Source: Pegoplata infirma (taxonomy: Eukaryota; Arthropoda; Insecta; Diptera; Anthomyiidae). From it: a stretch of DNA of 64,000 bases. The position numbers and the translations under genes are program-made. The notes below the pieces were generated by a model. The model was not told the DNA's origin. It worked only from the letters and a program-made list of their open reading frames with translations, and made no database searches. Within the stretch, counting starts at the first letter, position 1, and every line of letters begins with the position of its first letter. This document shows, in pieces, positions 44,823-57,500 of this stretch. The stretch covers positions 107,348,778 to 107,412,777 of the forward strand of contig OY992536.1 in NCBI GenBank assembly GCA_963921195.1, in the 5' to 3' direction.

Positions 44823-45225
44823 GAAAACCGTGAATTTCAGATTAGTTTCACCTTAAATTCACGTGTTGAAAACCCGTTAAACATGTTTTAAACACATTGA
44901 TAAGTCACAAAAATATTTTATATCGTATTTTTGACACTCAAAAATATTTTTACACTAAAAAAAATACACTCGAAAAAAATTGTACATTAAAAAAAATAAC
45001 ACTCAAATTAAATTAAAGTATTTTTTTTTTCAAAAATTACTTAAAATAAAGTTTTTTTACACAAAATAAAATATTTCTAATCAAAAATGATTTTTTTTTC
45101 ACGTTAGAAAATTTACTATCACTTATAAATGGCATTTAGAAGGGTATTCATAGATTCGACCAAGTCGAATTTAACTTTTCTACTTGTTTAAGATAAAGCC
45201 GTTTGAAGCAATTATTTGTTTATTT
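44823..45225. other. Low-complexity spacer downstream of symporter copy 1
   Basis: ACACTCAAAAATATTTTTAC words and A/T runs, perhaps a broken TA-type element. From about 45226 the sequence becomes near-identical to 59050 onwards, marking the left limit of the symporter duplication. Confidence 0.5.
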
Positions 45226-45544
45226 TCTTTGTTTAATTTTACACAATTTATTTAGGAACTTTATACATTTCTCTAAAATAAATATTCGCACATTTTATTT
45301 GTGATATATACAGCAAATTAGTTAATACTATCATATGTAGATTTGTTTATCTAACACCTTAAAAAGATAATTTTTTTTTTTTAAATTATACGGAGCCCTG
45401 AGATAAGAATTAGTGTTAATATCTAAAACTTAATATTTTATGTACATAGTACAAACTTATAATAAATGACAAGTACTTTGGTATCTCCAAAAAAAAATGT
45501 CTTATCTTTAAAAAAAATTTTAAAATTATAAAAAGTTTTATGAT
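45226..45544 (-). other. Symporter copy 1 3' flank / 3' UTR
   Basis: It matches 59050-59368 almost base for base. On the minus strand AATAAA occurs near 45244 and 45296 as candidate poly(A) signals. It defines the shared downstream part of the tandem duplication. Confidence 0.6.
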
Positions 45545-48500
45545 TTAAGATTTGACAGGCTTGGAGGTAATGATTTCTGGCAACTCGTCATCATCATAAA
45601 CTTGGGCAAGTTCATATTTAACAAATGGTTGTATGATGGGCGAAAGAAGTTTGACATCGAATTTGGTACCTTTCTCGGGAGTAAGTATATAGCTAAGAGG
45701 TATACCAACAGCAAAAACAATAACACCCCCTAATACCACATACCAATTGAAAGACATGTCGAGAATATGGAAATCATTGTCCTCGGGAATGTCTGCAGTT
45801 AAAGGAAGTTCAACCAAGGGGGAGGTATTCGGACTGCAAAGGAACAAAATTATTTAACAAATGTTTTTAAAATAATTTTAGAAAGAGCGAGATAGAGTAC
45901 TTACGTTGTTATATTTAAAGCTGGACACGACTCCACAGAATTGGGTAATGTTTGATAATGCAGTCTTCCCTGGGCAGCTGTTATAATTACCAACATAGTT
46001 AACATACTGGCAACGACGGCAGAGAATGCTGCTTTACCATGAGCCCGTGGCACCAACATACCCAATAAAAACACCCCAAATACTGCACCAAATGTAACGC
46101 CACCAATTGAATAAACCATTTGTAAAATTGAAGAAAATTTCTCTACTACAGTGCCGGCCAAAATACAATATACACCAGAGAAAAATACAAAGCCCTTCAT
46201 AGCTAAATTAGCCCGCCTTTCAGTGTGTTTAATATGAGGTTTAACATAATCGAAGTATACAATGCCCGCCAAAGAATTCATACTAGCCGACATGGTACTC
46301 AAGGCAGCACTAAAGACGCAGGATACGAAGACACCGGGCATACCCTTAAGATGGCCCACAACATCTTGTACAAAGAAAGGCATCATTTTGTCAGCCTTAT
46401 CAACAAAACCAGCGGTAAGGGGATCACAATCATGATAGCGGGCATACATGACAATGCCGGTGAAACAATTGAAGAACATAATTAAAACGTAACCAAAACC
46501 GAAAATAATCAAAGAACTGAAAATAGAAGAACGCTGTTAATTACACTGTGCTAGTCGCAAAAATTAACAAGCTGGGCACCCTGCAGGTAAAGCTAACTCG
46601 CTGAATTCAATGGCACTAGCCGTTTTTCGAAGTTAGCGCTCGTATTCGCGATATTCGCGTCTTAAAATTGTAAAGCCTATTTACTACAAAAAAATAATTT
46701 TTATGCTTTTGGGATAGTTTTTAAATATAAATTTACAAAATCCATTGTTTTTTTTCGCGAAAAAAAAATTTTTACGCAAGAAACAAAAATAAATTTCCGC
46801 TAGAAAAAAAAAAATCCGCGAAATTTTTTTTTTTTAATTTTGTGTCTGTAATGTATCGTATTCTACTCATTTTCATAAATTAATAGCAAAATAAAAACAA
46901 TTTAGAAAAAAATTTCGCAAAAAAAAATTTTTCGCGAATAAATTTTTTATTTTTTTGTATATTCAATAGAGTTTAGATCAATGGTTCCCAGCCTTTTTTA
47001 CGCCACTCCCCACTTTTAAGTTAAAAAAATTGTCTTGTCCCCCCTACACTAAGGAAAAATTTGTTACGTTTTTCTAATTTGTGTATCTATTGAAAAATTA
47101 CTACACTCAAAAAATTATGTTAGTAAAATCAACTGAAAATGTCAGTTAAAATAACTACTTTGTAAGTTGTTTTGGGGTCAACTACTTTTTCAGTTAAATC
47201 AACTAACAATGTTAGTTATTTTAACTGACAAAAAAACAACTGACTTATGTAGTAAAAACTACTTACATTTGTAGTCAAAACAACTAAAATGTAGTAAAAA
47301 TAAAATAATCAAAAAAAAAATTTTTTTTTTTTTTTAATTTTTCAGAAAAAAATTTGAAGACCAAATTTTTTTTTTTTTTAAAGTTGTGAAAAATAAGAAA
47401 AACGAAAATTTATTTTTATTTTTTGGAAAAAAAAAAACTGAAAATTTTTCAGAGATAAAAAAATAAAATTAACTACTTTAAATAACTGTTATTACATCAC
47501 AGTACTTTTTTGTTAGTTAATCAAAAAAACTACTTAAAATAACTAACAGAAATAGTTGTTCGATATTTTTCATACAAAAACAACTGACTTTGTAGTTGAA
47601 AACAACTAACTACTGTAAAATATACAAACAACTAACATGTAGTAACTTACATAATTTTCTGAGTGTACCTGTTTAGCAAAGTTTTTGAAAAATAAGCATT
47701 TAAATTAGGTTTTTAGTAAAAATGTTAAGAAATTAACAAGATTTTTGTAAAAAAAATAGTTTTTGTAGTTAATTTGACTAACAAAAATCTTGAAAATTTG
47801 CTCGTTGCTCCCTGGAACCTTCAAATTGCCCCCCAGTGGGGCGAGAATCAAAGGTTGGGAACCATTGGTTTAGATGATAAAAATTCATCAATTGTCTAAA
47901 TAATATGAAAAAAATATTTTTTTTTTACTTAAAAATAAAAAAAAAATAATCGCGAGTATCGCTAATACATAAGCTAACTTTGAAAAAACTGATATTACAA
48001 TGGGATTTAGTGTACACGAACTAGCTTTACCAGATCGCTGTCGTAAATTCAAATCAAACGAAAATAAAGATTTTTCGCAAACAAAATTTTTTTTTGCGAA
48101 AAAAATCACTGTATTATGGATTGGTTGTGTTAGTTTAACAGAATTGTATGGTTTTAAATTTAAAAATTATCGCAAAAGTTTAAAAATATCGTTTAAATTG
48201 TACTAAAGCATCAAAATTTTAAATCGCGAATACGAGTGCTTCAAAAAACGACATTGAATTCAGCGTACCCGAATTAACTTTACCAGTAGGGTGCCCAGCT
48301 TGTTAAAAAAAAGTGTCAAATTCGAGCACAGTGTTATTAATTAAAGTATATATTTCATCAGCAGGACAATTTAGCAGTTTGTCAGTGGACCCAGAAAGTA
48401 TTGTTGGAGTCTACCGATGCTACTGCAAAAAAAAAACCTTGTCAAATTACTAGAAAAAGTCTCGTAATCCCATTTTCCCAATATAGGACAGTTTTCCTTG

Positions 48501-51500
48501 TTTTTTAACCAACAAATTTGGATCGAAATTTACATTTTTTTTTTGTAATTTTACATTTTTTTTGTAATTTTACAATTTTTTTTGTAATTTTACAAATTTC
48601 CAAGATAATTTTACAAAAAAATCTAATAAATTAATGAGAATTCCTTGTAAGTTTAATTGCGCAAAAAAAAAACTGTAAATTTACAATTTTATTGGTAAAA
48701 GATTGTAAAATTACCAAAAAATTGTAATTTTTACCAGGAATTCTCGTAAAATAGGAGGTAGCAAAAAATCTAGTTAGGTTACGAAACTTCCTTGTAAATT
48801 TTATCGTGTCAAAAGTTTTGTAAATTTACAATTTTATTGGTAAAAACCATGTAAAATTACAAAATTATTAGTAAAAAGCTTGTAAAATTACTAGGAATTC
48901 TTGTCAAATACGAGGTAGCGAAAAAAAAGTAAAAAACTTTTCTTGAAATTTTACAAAGTTTTTTTTTGAGCTTGGGTTCTACAGAACAACTACTGACTTG
49001 TTCTGCTGGCATTTGGAAAATTTTCTTAGGAGTGGGAATAAATTGTATGTCTGTCTAAAATTTGAAAATTTAACCTTCAAACGTACTGTTTGGCATGCTT
49101 TAAAGTAGGCAGCGAAACAATTCTTTGTACACAACTTTGATTAAGACCCACATAGGCGGTCCACGACATGGTCGAGCTTAAAAAACAATTCCAAAATGTT
49201 GATCGTGTTGTAGCATCTAAAGAAAAGCTGTTTAAAAATAATAAAATAATCAAAATTTAAAATCAAATTTTTCAAAATTGTAAATTTTATAAAACTACTT
49301 ACTCTGCATGTAATCTCCCACCTTCGCTAGCAATACGAAATACTTCTCCAAAACCTCCGACTTTAACGGCACCCAAAATACCCACCAACGTTACGGATAC
49401 TACCATTATGGCGGCCTGTACTACATCAGTCCATACTACAGCTTTTATGCCACCCTTCAAGAAATGATTTTGAATTAATATTCAAAAATAAATGTAAAAC
49501 CATGATTGGCTTGAGTCACTTACAAACATCGTATAAAATACGCATATCGAACAGACAATAGCATTGATCAAGTGAATATTTATGCCGGTTACTGTAAAAG
49601 AGAGAGAGAGAGATGGAGAGATTCTTCAATTTCTAGAGTGTTACAATCTTTAAAAGCTAAAAATTTCTAAAACGGTCTTTAAAAAGGCAAACTAAAAATA
49701 ACAGAGAAAAATCCTCTCATTTAATTTCCTCAGTGCTCACGACGTTGAAATTCCGATCCTTGAAGACATTTGTCTCCTGATTCTTAATCCGTTTTTAAGT
49801 TAATTTGGGTAAGAAAATTAAAAAAATAACGCTAATTTGGTACCTTTTTTCACTTTTCTGTCCGAACTTAATAGACTTTTGTCTTTTAATTCAAAATCTC
49901 TCAATACTCGCACTTCGAGATATTTGAAAATTAAACTCCACATTTACTTCTTTTTGCGTTGCTAGATCAAACTTTGATGAATTTGAAAACGAGATTATTT
50001 AAACGGAATGTGCAGGATAAATTAAGGTTAGATTTGGAATTGGGTGACCAAATTCTATAAAGATCAACAATGCATACTACAGTGAGGACTTGGTTTTTAT
50101 TCAAAAAAGGACCTATGATGCCAAATTAGCCTATTACACTCAAAAAAAAAAACTGTAATGCTAGCAAAAAAAGCTTGTAAACCTACAAGAAATTTGCTGA
50201 TTTTGAACCCATAATTTTTTTGGTAAAGTTAGCAAAAATGGTTTGCCAACAGTTAGTTAACTGACATTTATTTTATTTCAACTTAGTTCATAAACATTTG
50301 GGGACCCCATTGGGTTCGGACCCGATAAGGTCCAGATCCCGATGGGCCTAGACCTAGTTGGATTCCTTAAAAATCGTCATAGTTTTTGATCCAAAATTTG
50401 TGTCCGTTTCTCTCTACCTTGCTTAGTTTTTGAGATACGTGATTTTAGGGGACCACTGGGGTTTTGAGAATTAAAAAACTCGATAACTTCAAAAATATTA
50501 TTCGGAGAGCTTTTGGTTATTTTGCCGTCTTATTCTACGTGTTGAGAGCTACAAAATGCTTTTGGACATTTTGTTGTGTCGGCAATATTTACCGAGATAT
50601 GAGCATTTTAAAATTTTCGGGAATTCAAACTTTTTTGGATCCAAAGTTAGGATCCATTAGGGTCCACATATGTGAAGAGGACCGGCGATATTATGGATAG
50701 CCCGAGAACCAAAAATGGCCTCCATTTTGCTCCATTTGGCTTAGTTTCCGAGATAGCGCCATTTTAAGTTAGAAAGGAGAAATTGATCAGGAATCAAATA
50801 GTAACCGTTGTGTAAAAGCCATATCAAGCGCATTAAAAAGATATATAATTAAGTCAAGGCATTCTTAAACGATTTGCCTTTTATTTTAAAAAAGTGTTTA
50901 TTGGAATGATCCCGTTCAAATATGTGAACTGAAAAAAGAAGTTTTTGAAAAAAAAAACCGTGAGAACATTTAGCGAGTTTAAAAAAAATTTCTACAAAGT
51001 TAAACACGTGCAAATGATGGCATTTGCCTTTATTTTGTGTCAATTACTTATTCATGCTTCTTGGTAAAATTCTGGTCGCTTTCATCCACATTTTGCAGAT
51101 AATTCTGTAAATTTACAGTTTTTTTATCGAAATCATTTTACAGAGTTTTCTTCGTAAAATAACAAAAAATCTTGCTGGTGGGAAATCTATGGTATTTTCT
51201 GCTGGCTCAGCAGAATATCTCTGTAACAGAGTGATTATTTTGAGTGTATGCCTGAAATTCAACGTCCTATCTAGAAATGCTCTGAGATACTTGGTTCCTT
51301 CTGTGCAGGCGATTTCAGTGCCATACAGAGAAATAGGATCAAAAGCAGAAATCTTATTTTTCAATGTAAAAAAGACAAGTCAAGTTTTACTGGAATTAAC
51401 TCCAAGACCACAGCCTCTTGCCCATTTAGGCAGATCTTTTAAAGAACCCTGAAGAATGTCCCTTAATGGTGGCAGGTGCTTTCCCTTTGCCACTACCGCG

Positions 51501-54500
51501 AGATCTTTACCATATGCGATAACGTGACAAACACGTGCTTATAGAAAGAGCAGCATTGAATTCAGGCCAGGCTCTAAAGAAGCGCCGAAAGAGCACCTCC
51601 CTGTGGTGTTCCCCTATTGAAAAATCGAGATATGACAGATGGTCGCAATTCAGATGTTATACTTCAATTGTCAAGTAGATTTTCTGCCATTAAAACGATC
51701 CCATTCTTCACTCCTTGACTAGACAGTGCAACAAATATCGAGTCTGGGATGATTAGTCTTGTGGGACAACTCAGATGGTCGACGATGGTTAACCACCTTG
51801 TAAATTACCTGGGGTCCAATTTACCTTTGTGCGATTGACAGTATGGCTTTCGTAGCAGTCGTTCTATGGGAAACCTGTAAGCGTTCCTTTCAGTACGTTG
51901 GAGTCGTTCTATTCACCAATTTAATGAAAGCAAGGTGCTTGCTCTATGTCCAAGGCGTTTGATCTTTTGTGGCAAGGTGCACACGTTTCGATGCGTTTGG
52001 TGTCGGTAATGATTTCTCTCGATTTATATCGAGGATTGTTGTAGATGGGTTTTCATCAGATTATTTCCGACTAAATTCAGGGGTACCGCAAGGTTCTGTT
52101 TTTTCTCCAACCCTTTTTATTATTTTTCTTAACGATCCTCTCAGTCAAACTTGCAATCCAATTTGTTCCTTTCGCAGATGACAGCAACATTTGTCATTCA
52201 TTTTCCCTTCATCATAGATCAAGCCTTACTGAGGTTGAAGCTATGAAGCAGAATATGAACGACACACTCAATCGTGACCTTTCAGCGACTTCCGAGTGGG
52301 GTTTTTCGAATAGGGTCAATTTGAATGCTCGTAATATCCAACGTACACTTAAAAAATTATGTCATTAACTGTTTGTAGTTTATTTAAAAAAATTGTTGTT
52401 TAGTCGTTTTTAAAAGAAAAAAACATTTGTTTGATGTTCAGTTTTTATTATTGACTACTTCAGTCCTTTGTTTCAAAAATAACACACTAAAAAATAAAGA
52501 CTTTCATTCACATTCAATTTTTAAAGTCATTTATTTTTGTTCTGTAAGTAAGAACTACGGATTATTCTTTTGATTTTTAATGATTTGTGTAAGTATTTTT
52601 TTTTTAAATTGTTGGTATTTTTTAATGAAATATCATTAGTTTTTACCAACACAAGTTAGTTATTTTTTTGTAGAAAAAAAAAATCAAAAAATTATTTATA
52701 GAAATATAAAAACATGTTTGTATCAAGTGACTTTGGCACGATGGGTAGAGTGTCTGGCCAGAATGTAGTTGATTGCGGGATCGATTCCCCAAAAATTTTA
52801 TTAAAAATTAAAAAAAAAATATTTCAATAAAAAATTGTAAAAAATTACCTACGAAATCATTAATTTTTATTGTTTTCGTAGGTTATTTTTTGGAAATTTG
52901 TTGGTAAAAATAACAGAACTATCATTAATTTTTAATGTTTTCGTTGGTTATTTTTTTCGAATTTGTTGGTAAAAAAGAGTGAAAAAACGTAATTTTTTAA
53001 TGTTTAATGTTATTTATTTTAGAAAATTTTGTCAACAGTAAAAAATAAATGTTGATGTTTGTTAAAACAAATGAATAATTACTGGAATGGTTTTCAATTG
53101 TTTATTCACTGGTTTTAAGTGTTTTTCATTTGTTTTTGCCTACAAAATATTTTGAGTGTATGTTGACCCACAGACGGATTGTGGATTCAGCGTCATATGT
53201 ATCCATGGGTGGTATAGCTATTAACGAATCAGACACTCTTGATGTTCTAGGTATGAATATTCAATGTGATGTTTGATGAAACTAACATGTTTTTCAAGTT
53301 TCGAAAGAAGCATTCAAGTCTCTTGGTTTCTTAAAGCGGTGTAAGATTAATTTCACTCCGTCTGATCTCCTCATTATTTACACCGCCTATATCCAACCGA
53401 AGATGAAATACAAATCCCATATCTGGTCAGAAGCCTTAAGGTCTATCATGGAGCTTCTGGACCGGGTCATAGCAGTGCGTTAAAGCTAATCAATGACAGT
53501 TGGATATCCAGCTGTAGTGACTTATTGGAGCATCATCGCAACAATTATTGTGCGTAATTGTTCTATCGTTATTACCACGGTAAGTGTTCAGCTGAGATAG
53601 GTGAACTCTTTCCTGAGACGCGGGTGCATGTTCGCAGTACTTGTCTATCCAATAGATTGCATCTATTCGTAGTCGACTGTCCAATGTATCGCACAACATA
53701 TTACAGAGAAAAGTAGTTTTGAAGTAGGCTTCCAGTCTGCTATGATTTAGAGAAGCTCAAATTAAATGACTACAAACACTACTTCCTTTTTCCTTCTCCT
53801 CATAACTTATTTTCGTAATACCCCCACAATTAGAAGGGGGCATTCCCTAAGTGTTAGGTCAAAGTAAAAAAAAAAACTCCTGGGTCAATACATAAAAATG
53901 GCGTTTTTCTGAAATTAGTTTAGTTTTCCAAAGGGGAAATTTTTCCCCTAGTCCGATTTTGCCAATTTTCGAATTTAAGCAGCCTATGACCATTAGACTA
54001 GGGTGATTAGACCGGTTTTTCGAAACCGGTTTTTTGTGGAACCCAACGGTCGGTTTTTTTTTTTTAAATCTTAGCTATTCGAAAACCGGTTAGACCGTAG
54101 ACAAGTAAATAAATAATTTCGACTTTGCCGAATTCATAAATACCCTTGACAATGCCAACCATTTGCAATAACATTTAATTTGAGTGATTATTTTTGGAAG
54201 TTTCAAATTTTTACGTATAAAAAAAATTTAGTAACCATTTTTGTCGACTATCAAAATTGTATTTTGAGTATTTTTTTAATATTCGCTAGTTATTTTTGTT
54301 TTAAAAAAAAAAATTTTTGAAGTAAAACATTATCCATTTTAATTTCAAAATTTTCTTATAAGAATTATAATACTTTTCATAAAATTCCAATTGTATTAAA
54401 AAAATGCATTTCAAAATTTTTTAAATGCCTTTCAGAAAATTGCATTTATATTCAAACATTTTTATTTGTATGTAAAAATATTTTTATTTGTATTTCAAAG

Positions 54501-57500
54501 ATTTCCAAAGGCTTTTCAGAAAAATCCATTTTTTAAAAAAATTTTCGTTTATATTTCAAAATTTTCTACATGGTTTTCAAAAATTTCCATTTGTATTTCA
54601 GAAATTTTCATTTTCATTGCAATTTGTACAAATGGAAACCTCTGAAATACAATTGAAAATTTTTGAAACATAAAAAAAGTTTTTGAAATATAAATGAAAA
54701 TTTTAGAAATATAATTAGAACATTTTTTAAATAATATTGAATATTTCTAAAACATATTTAGAAATTTTTGAAATATAATTGGAAATTTCTTAAATACAAA
54801 TTGTAGTTTCTGAAAAATAATTTGGAATGGTGTAGACCGATTTTGTTGACAATATTTGACATTTGTGTTCGTCATTGTTTATTTTGCAAAAAACCGGTTC
54901 AACCGAAACCGGGTTTTTTAAAAATGCTGATTTTTTAACTATTCGAAAACCGGTTTTTGAAAAAAGTCGCATAATTGATCACACTACCATTAGACATATT
55001 GGTGACTAACTTCGGGAGTCTAGCTCTTTTATTTTGGACTGTATTGTCTCACAGACAGACGAACATCTCTAGAATATCTTAGAATCGGTCGTACTGTGGA
55101 TGTATACAGTCTTACAGGTTGGTATAAATATAAAGTTATGAGGAATCAGTGTGATATTTGTTAAAATTAGCATTTTTTCAAGTGTCGAAAGGCATTTATT
55201 CTTCAACTTTGGAGTTTCCCAAGTATCCGGGTAAATGTTTATTCTAGTTGACCTAAAAAATATGTGGTGCAAATTTGAGGTCGATCGGATTAAATTAACC
55301 CGTGGCGGCGGCGATCAAAGTTTTGGATTTTTTAATTTTTTTTTTTTTAATTAAAAAAACTATGTCCTGCGACACATCATATTTATTAATTTTGATACGC
55401 TGAACACGAATTTAAAAAAAAAAATAAAATCAGTCGAAAGGTTTTCAAGATACTGCTTGAATTTTGCCACAAAAGGCAGTTTTTTCCTAAGTTCAAGAAA
55501 AAAAAAATCTCAAAATTTCTTTCCCTTTACCAAAAAAATGCTATTTTTTTCAAAAAAGTACTTTTTTTTCAAAAAGTACTATTATTTCTAAAAAAGTACT
55601 ATTTTTTCTAAAAAAAAGTACTATTTTTCCTAAAAAAGTACTATTTTTTCTAAAAAAAAGTACTATCTTTTCTAAAAAAAGTATTAATTTTTTTTAAAAA
55701 AGTATTTTATTTCTTAAAACAAGTAAAAAAAACATCTGAAATGTGCCATGAGACATTTCAGATGTGCCATGTGCCGGTAGAATGGCACATCGGAAATGTG
55801 CCATGTTCCATACTAGGGCCATCTGAAATGTGCAATGTCCACTAGTATGAAACATGGTATATCTGAAATGTGCCGTGTGCCAGTTATTGTCTCATGTCAC
55901 ATTTCAGATGTTTTTTTTTAATACTTGTTTTAAGAAATAAAATACTTTAAAAAAAAAATAGTACTACCTCCGTCCCAAAATATTTTTAACATTTCTATAG
56001 ATTTTTTTGTCCCAAAATAAACTTTACATTTTATTAAGCAGTGTTTTAGTTGAAATAATACAAGATAAAGTTAAAAAAACAATCTTATACTAATCTCGTG
56101 TACTAAAACTGTAACAAAATTAATTAAAAATATCTGCAGGATGTCCCTATTGCATCCATAATGCATTTATTAAAACCCGTTAAAAGGGCCTCTAGCGTAA
56201 AATTTCTTATTTCATACGCCGCATATTGTAATAATTTTCATCTTTTCGAACATAGTGGACACCATGCCTGTTTGTAACGTCGAAAACAAGTTGTCTTATT
56301 AATCTGGATGCAGTTTATTACATCCATTTTGCACGTGAATTGAAAAATTGCAAAGCTATAAAGAATTTTTAAATTATTGATATGTCCCGATTCGTATTAA
56401 CAAAAAAAACAAAGCTTTTTTAAAAAATCCTCCATAATCCCAGCCAAAATATAGAAATGTTAAGATTATTTTGGGACGGAGGTAGTAATTTTTTAGGAAA
56501 AATAGTACTTTTTTAGAAAAAATAGTACTTTTTTTAGAAAAAATAGTACTTTTTTAGGAAAAATAGTACTTTTTTTAGAAAATATAGTACTTAAAAAAAA
56601 ATAGTACTTTCTTAGAGAAAATAGTATTTTTTTAGGAAAAATAAAAAAAGTACAAGGGCACATGTGCCGTGTGCCAGTTATTGTCTCATGACACATTTCA
56701 GATGTTTTTTTTCAATACGTGTTTTAAGAAATAAAATAATTTATAAAAAAAATAATACTTTTTTAGAAAAAATAGTACTTTTTTAGAAAAAATAGAATTT
56801 TTTTTAGGAAAAATAGTACTTTTTTTAGAAAATATAGTACTTTAAAAAAAAAATAATACTTTCTTACAGAAAATAGTATTTTTTTTTTTGGAAAAATAAA
56901 AAAAGTACAAGGGCACATGTGCCCTGTGCCAGTTATTGTCTCATGACACATTTCAGATGTTTTTTTTCAATACTTGTTTTAAGAAATAATATAATTTATA
57001 AAAAAAAATAATACTTTTTTAGAAAAAATAGTACTTTTTTAGAAAAAATAGTACTTTTTTAGAAAAAATAGTACTTTTTTAGAAATAATAATACTTTAAA
57101 AAATAGTACTTTCTTAGAAAAAATAGTACTTTTTTAGGAAAAATAGTACTTTTTTAGAAAAATTGTACTTTTTTTTAGAAATAATAGTACTTTTTTTTAG
57201 AAATAATAGTACTCTTTTAAAAAAATAGCACTTTCTTAGAAAAAATAGTACTTTGTTAGGAAAAAATAAAAAAAAGTACTTTTTTATAAAAAAATATACA
57301 TTAAAAAACGTACTATATAAAAAAAAGTACTTTTTAAAACAAGTAGCATTTTTTTTGGTAAAATAGTACTTTTTTAGAAAAGTACTAGAAAAAGAAAAGA
57401 AAAACGTACTTTTTCAGGAAAAAGTACTTTTTTAGAAAATTTTGTACTTTTTTCCAAAAAGAATTATTTAAGAAAATAAAGTACTTTTTATAAAAAAAGT

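Larger units (their letters stand above)
46568..48302. mobile_element. CAAGCTGGGCACCCT-ended element in symporter copy 1 intron 5
   Basis: Inner ends CAAGCTGGGCACCCT / AGGGTGCCCAGCTTG flanked by TTAA. Outside them CACTGTGCTAG (46541) and CGAGCACAGTG (48325) form a further inverted pair flanked by TTA, so the true limits may be wider with a 3-bp duplication. The interior is rich in TTCGCGAA words. The same element occurs at 60390-61846 in copy 2, so it predates the duplication. Confidence 0.65.
51690..53830 (+). pseudogene. Degraded jockey/CR1-type LINE reverse transcriptase, split by a TA element
   Basis: Recognisable in broken frames: QYGFRSSRSMGNL, GVGNDFSRF, SGVPQGSVFSPTLF (about 52078), FADDSNICHSFS after a frameshift, SEWGFSNRVNLNARN; then beyond the insertion 52346-53158, GGIAINESDTLDVLGMNIQ, SKEAFKSLGFLKRCK and AYIQPKMKYKSHIWSEA. 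The segments are collinear with the finger-palm-thumb part of one LINE protein. The 5' part and endonuclease are absent. Confidence 0.75.

Noticed and set aside
46225..46485. 86-residue plus-strand frame repeated at 60047-60307
   Set aside because: Antisense shadow of symporter exon 6, conserved only because the exon is.
57001..57300. CRISPR-like regular spacing in the AGTACT array
   Set aside because: Units are contiguous with no unique spacers, in a eukaryotic intron; a simple tandem array.
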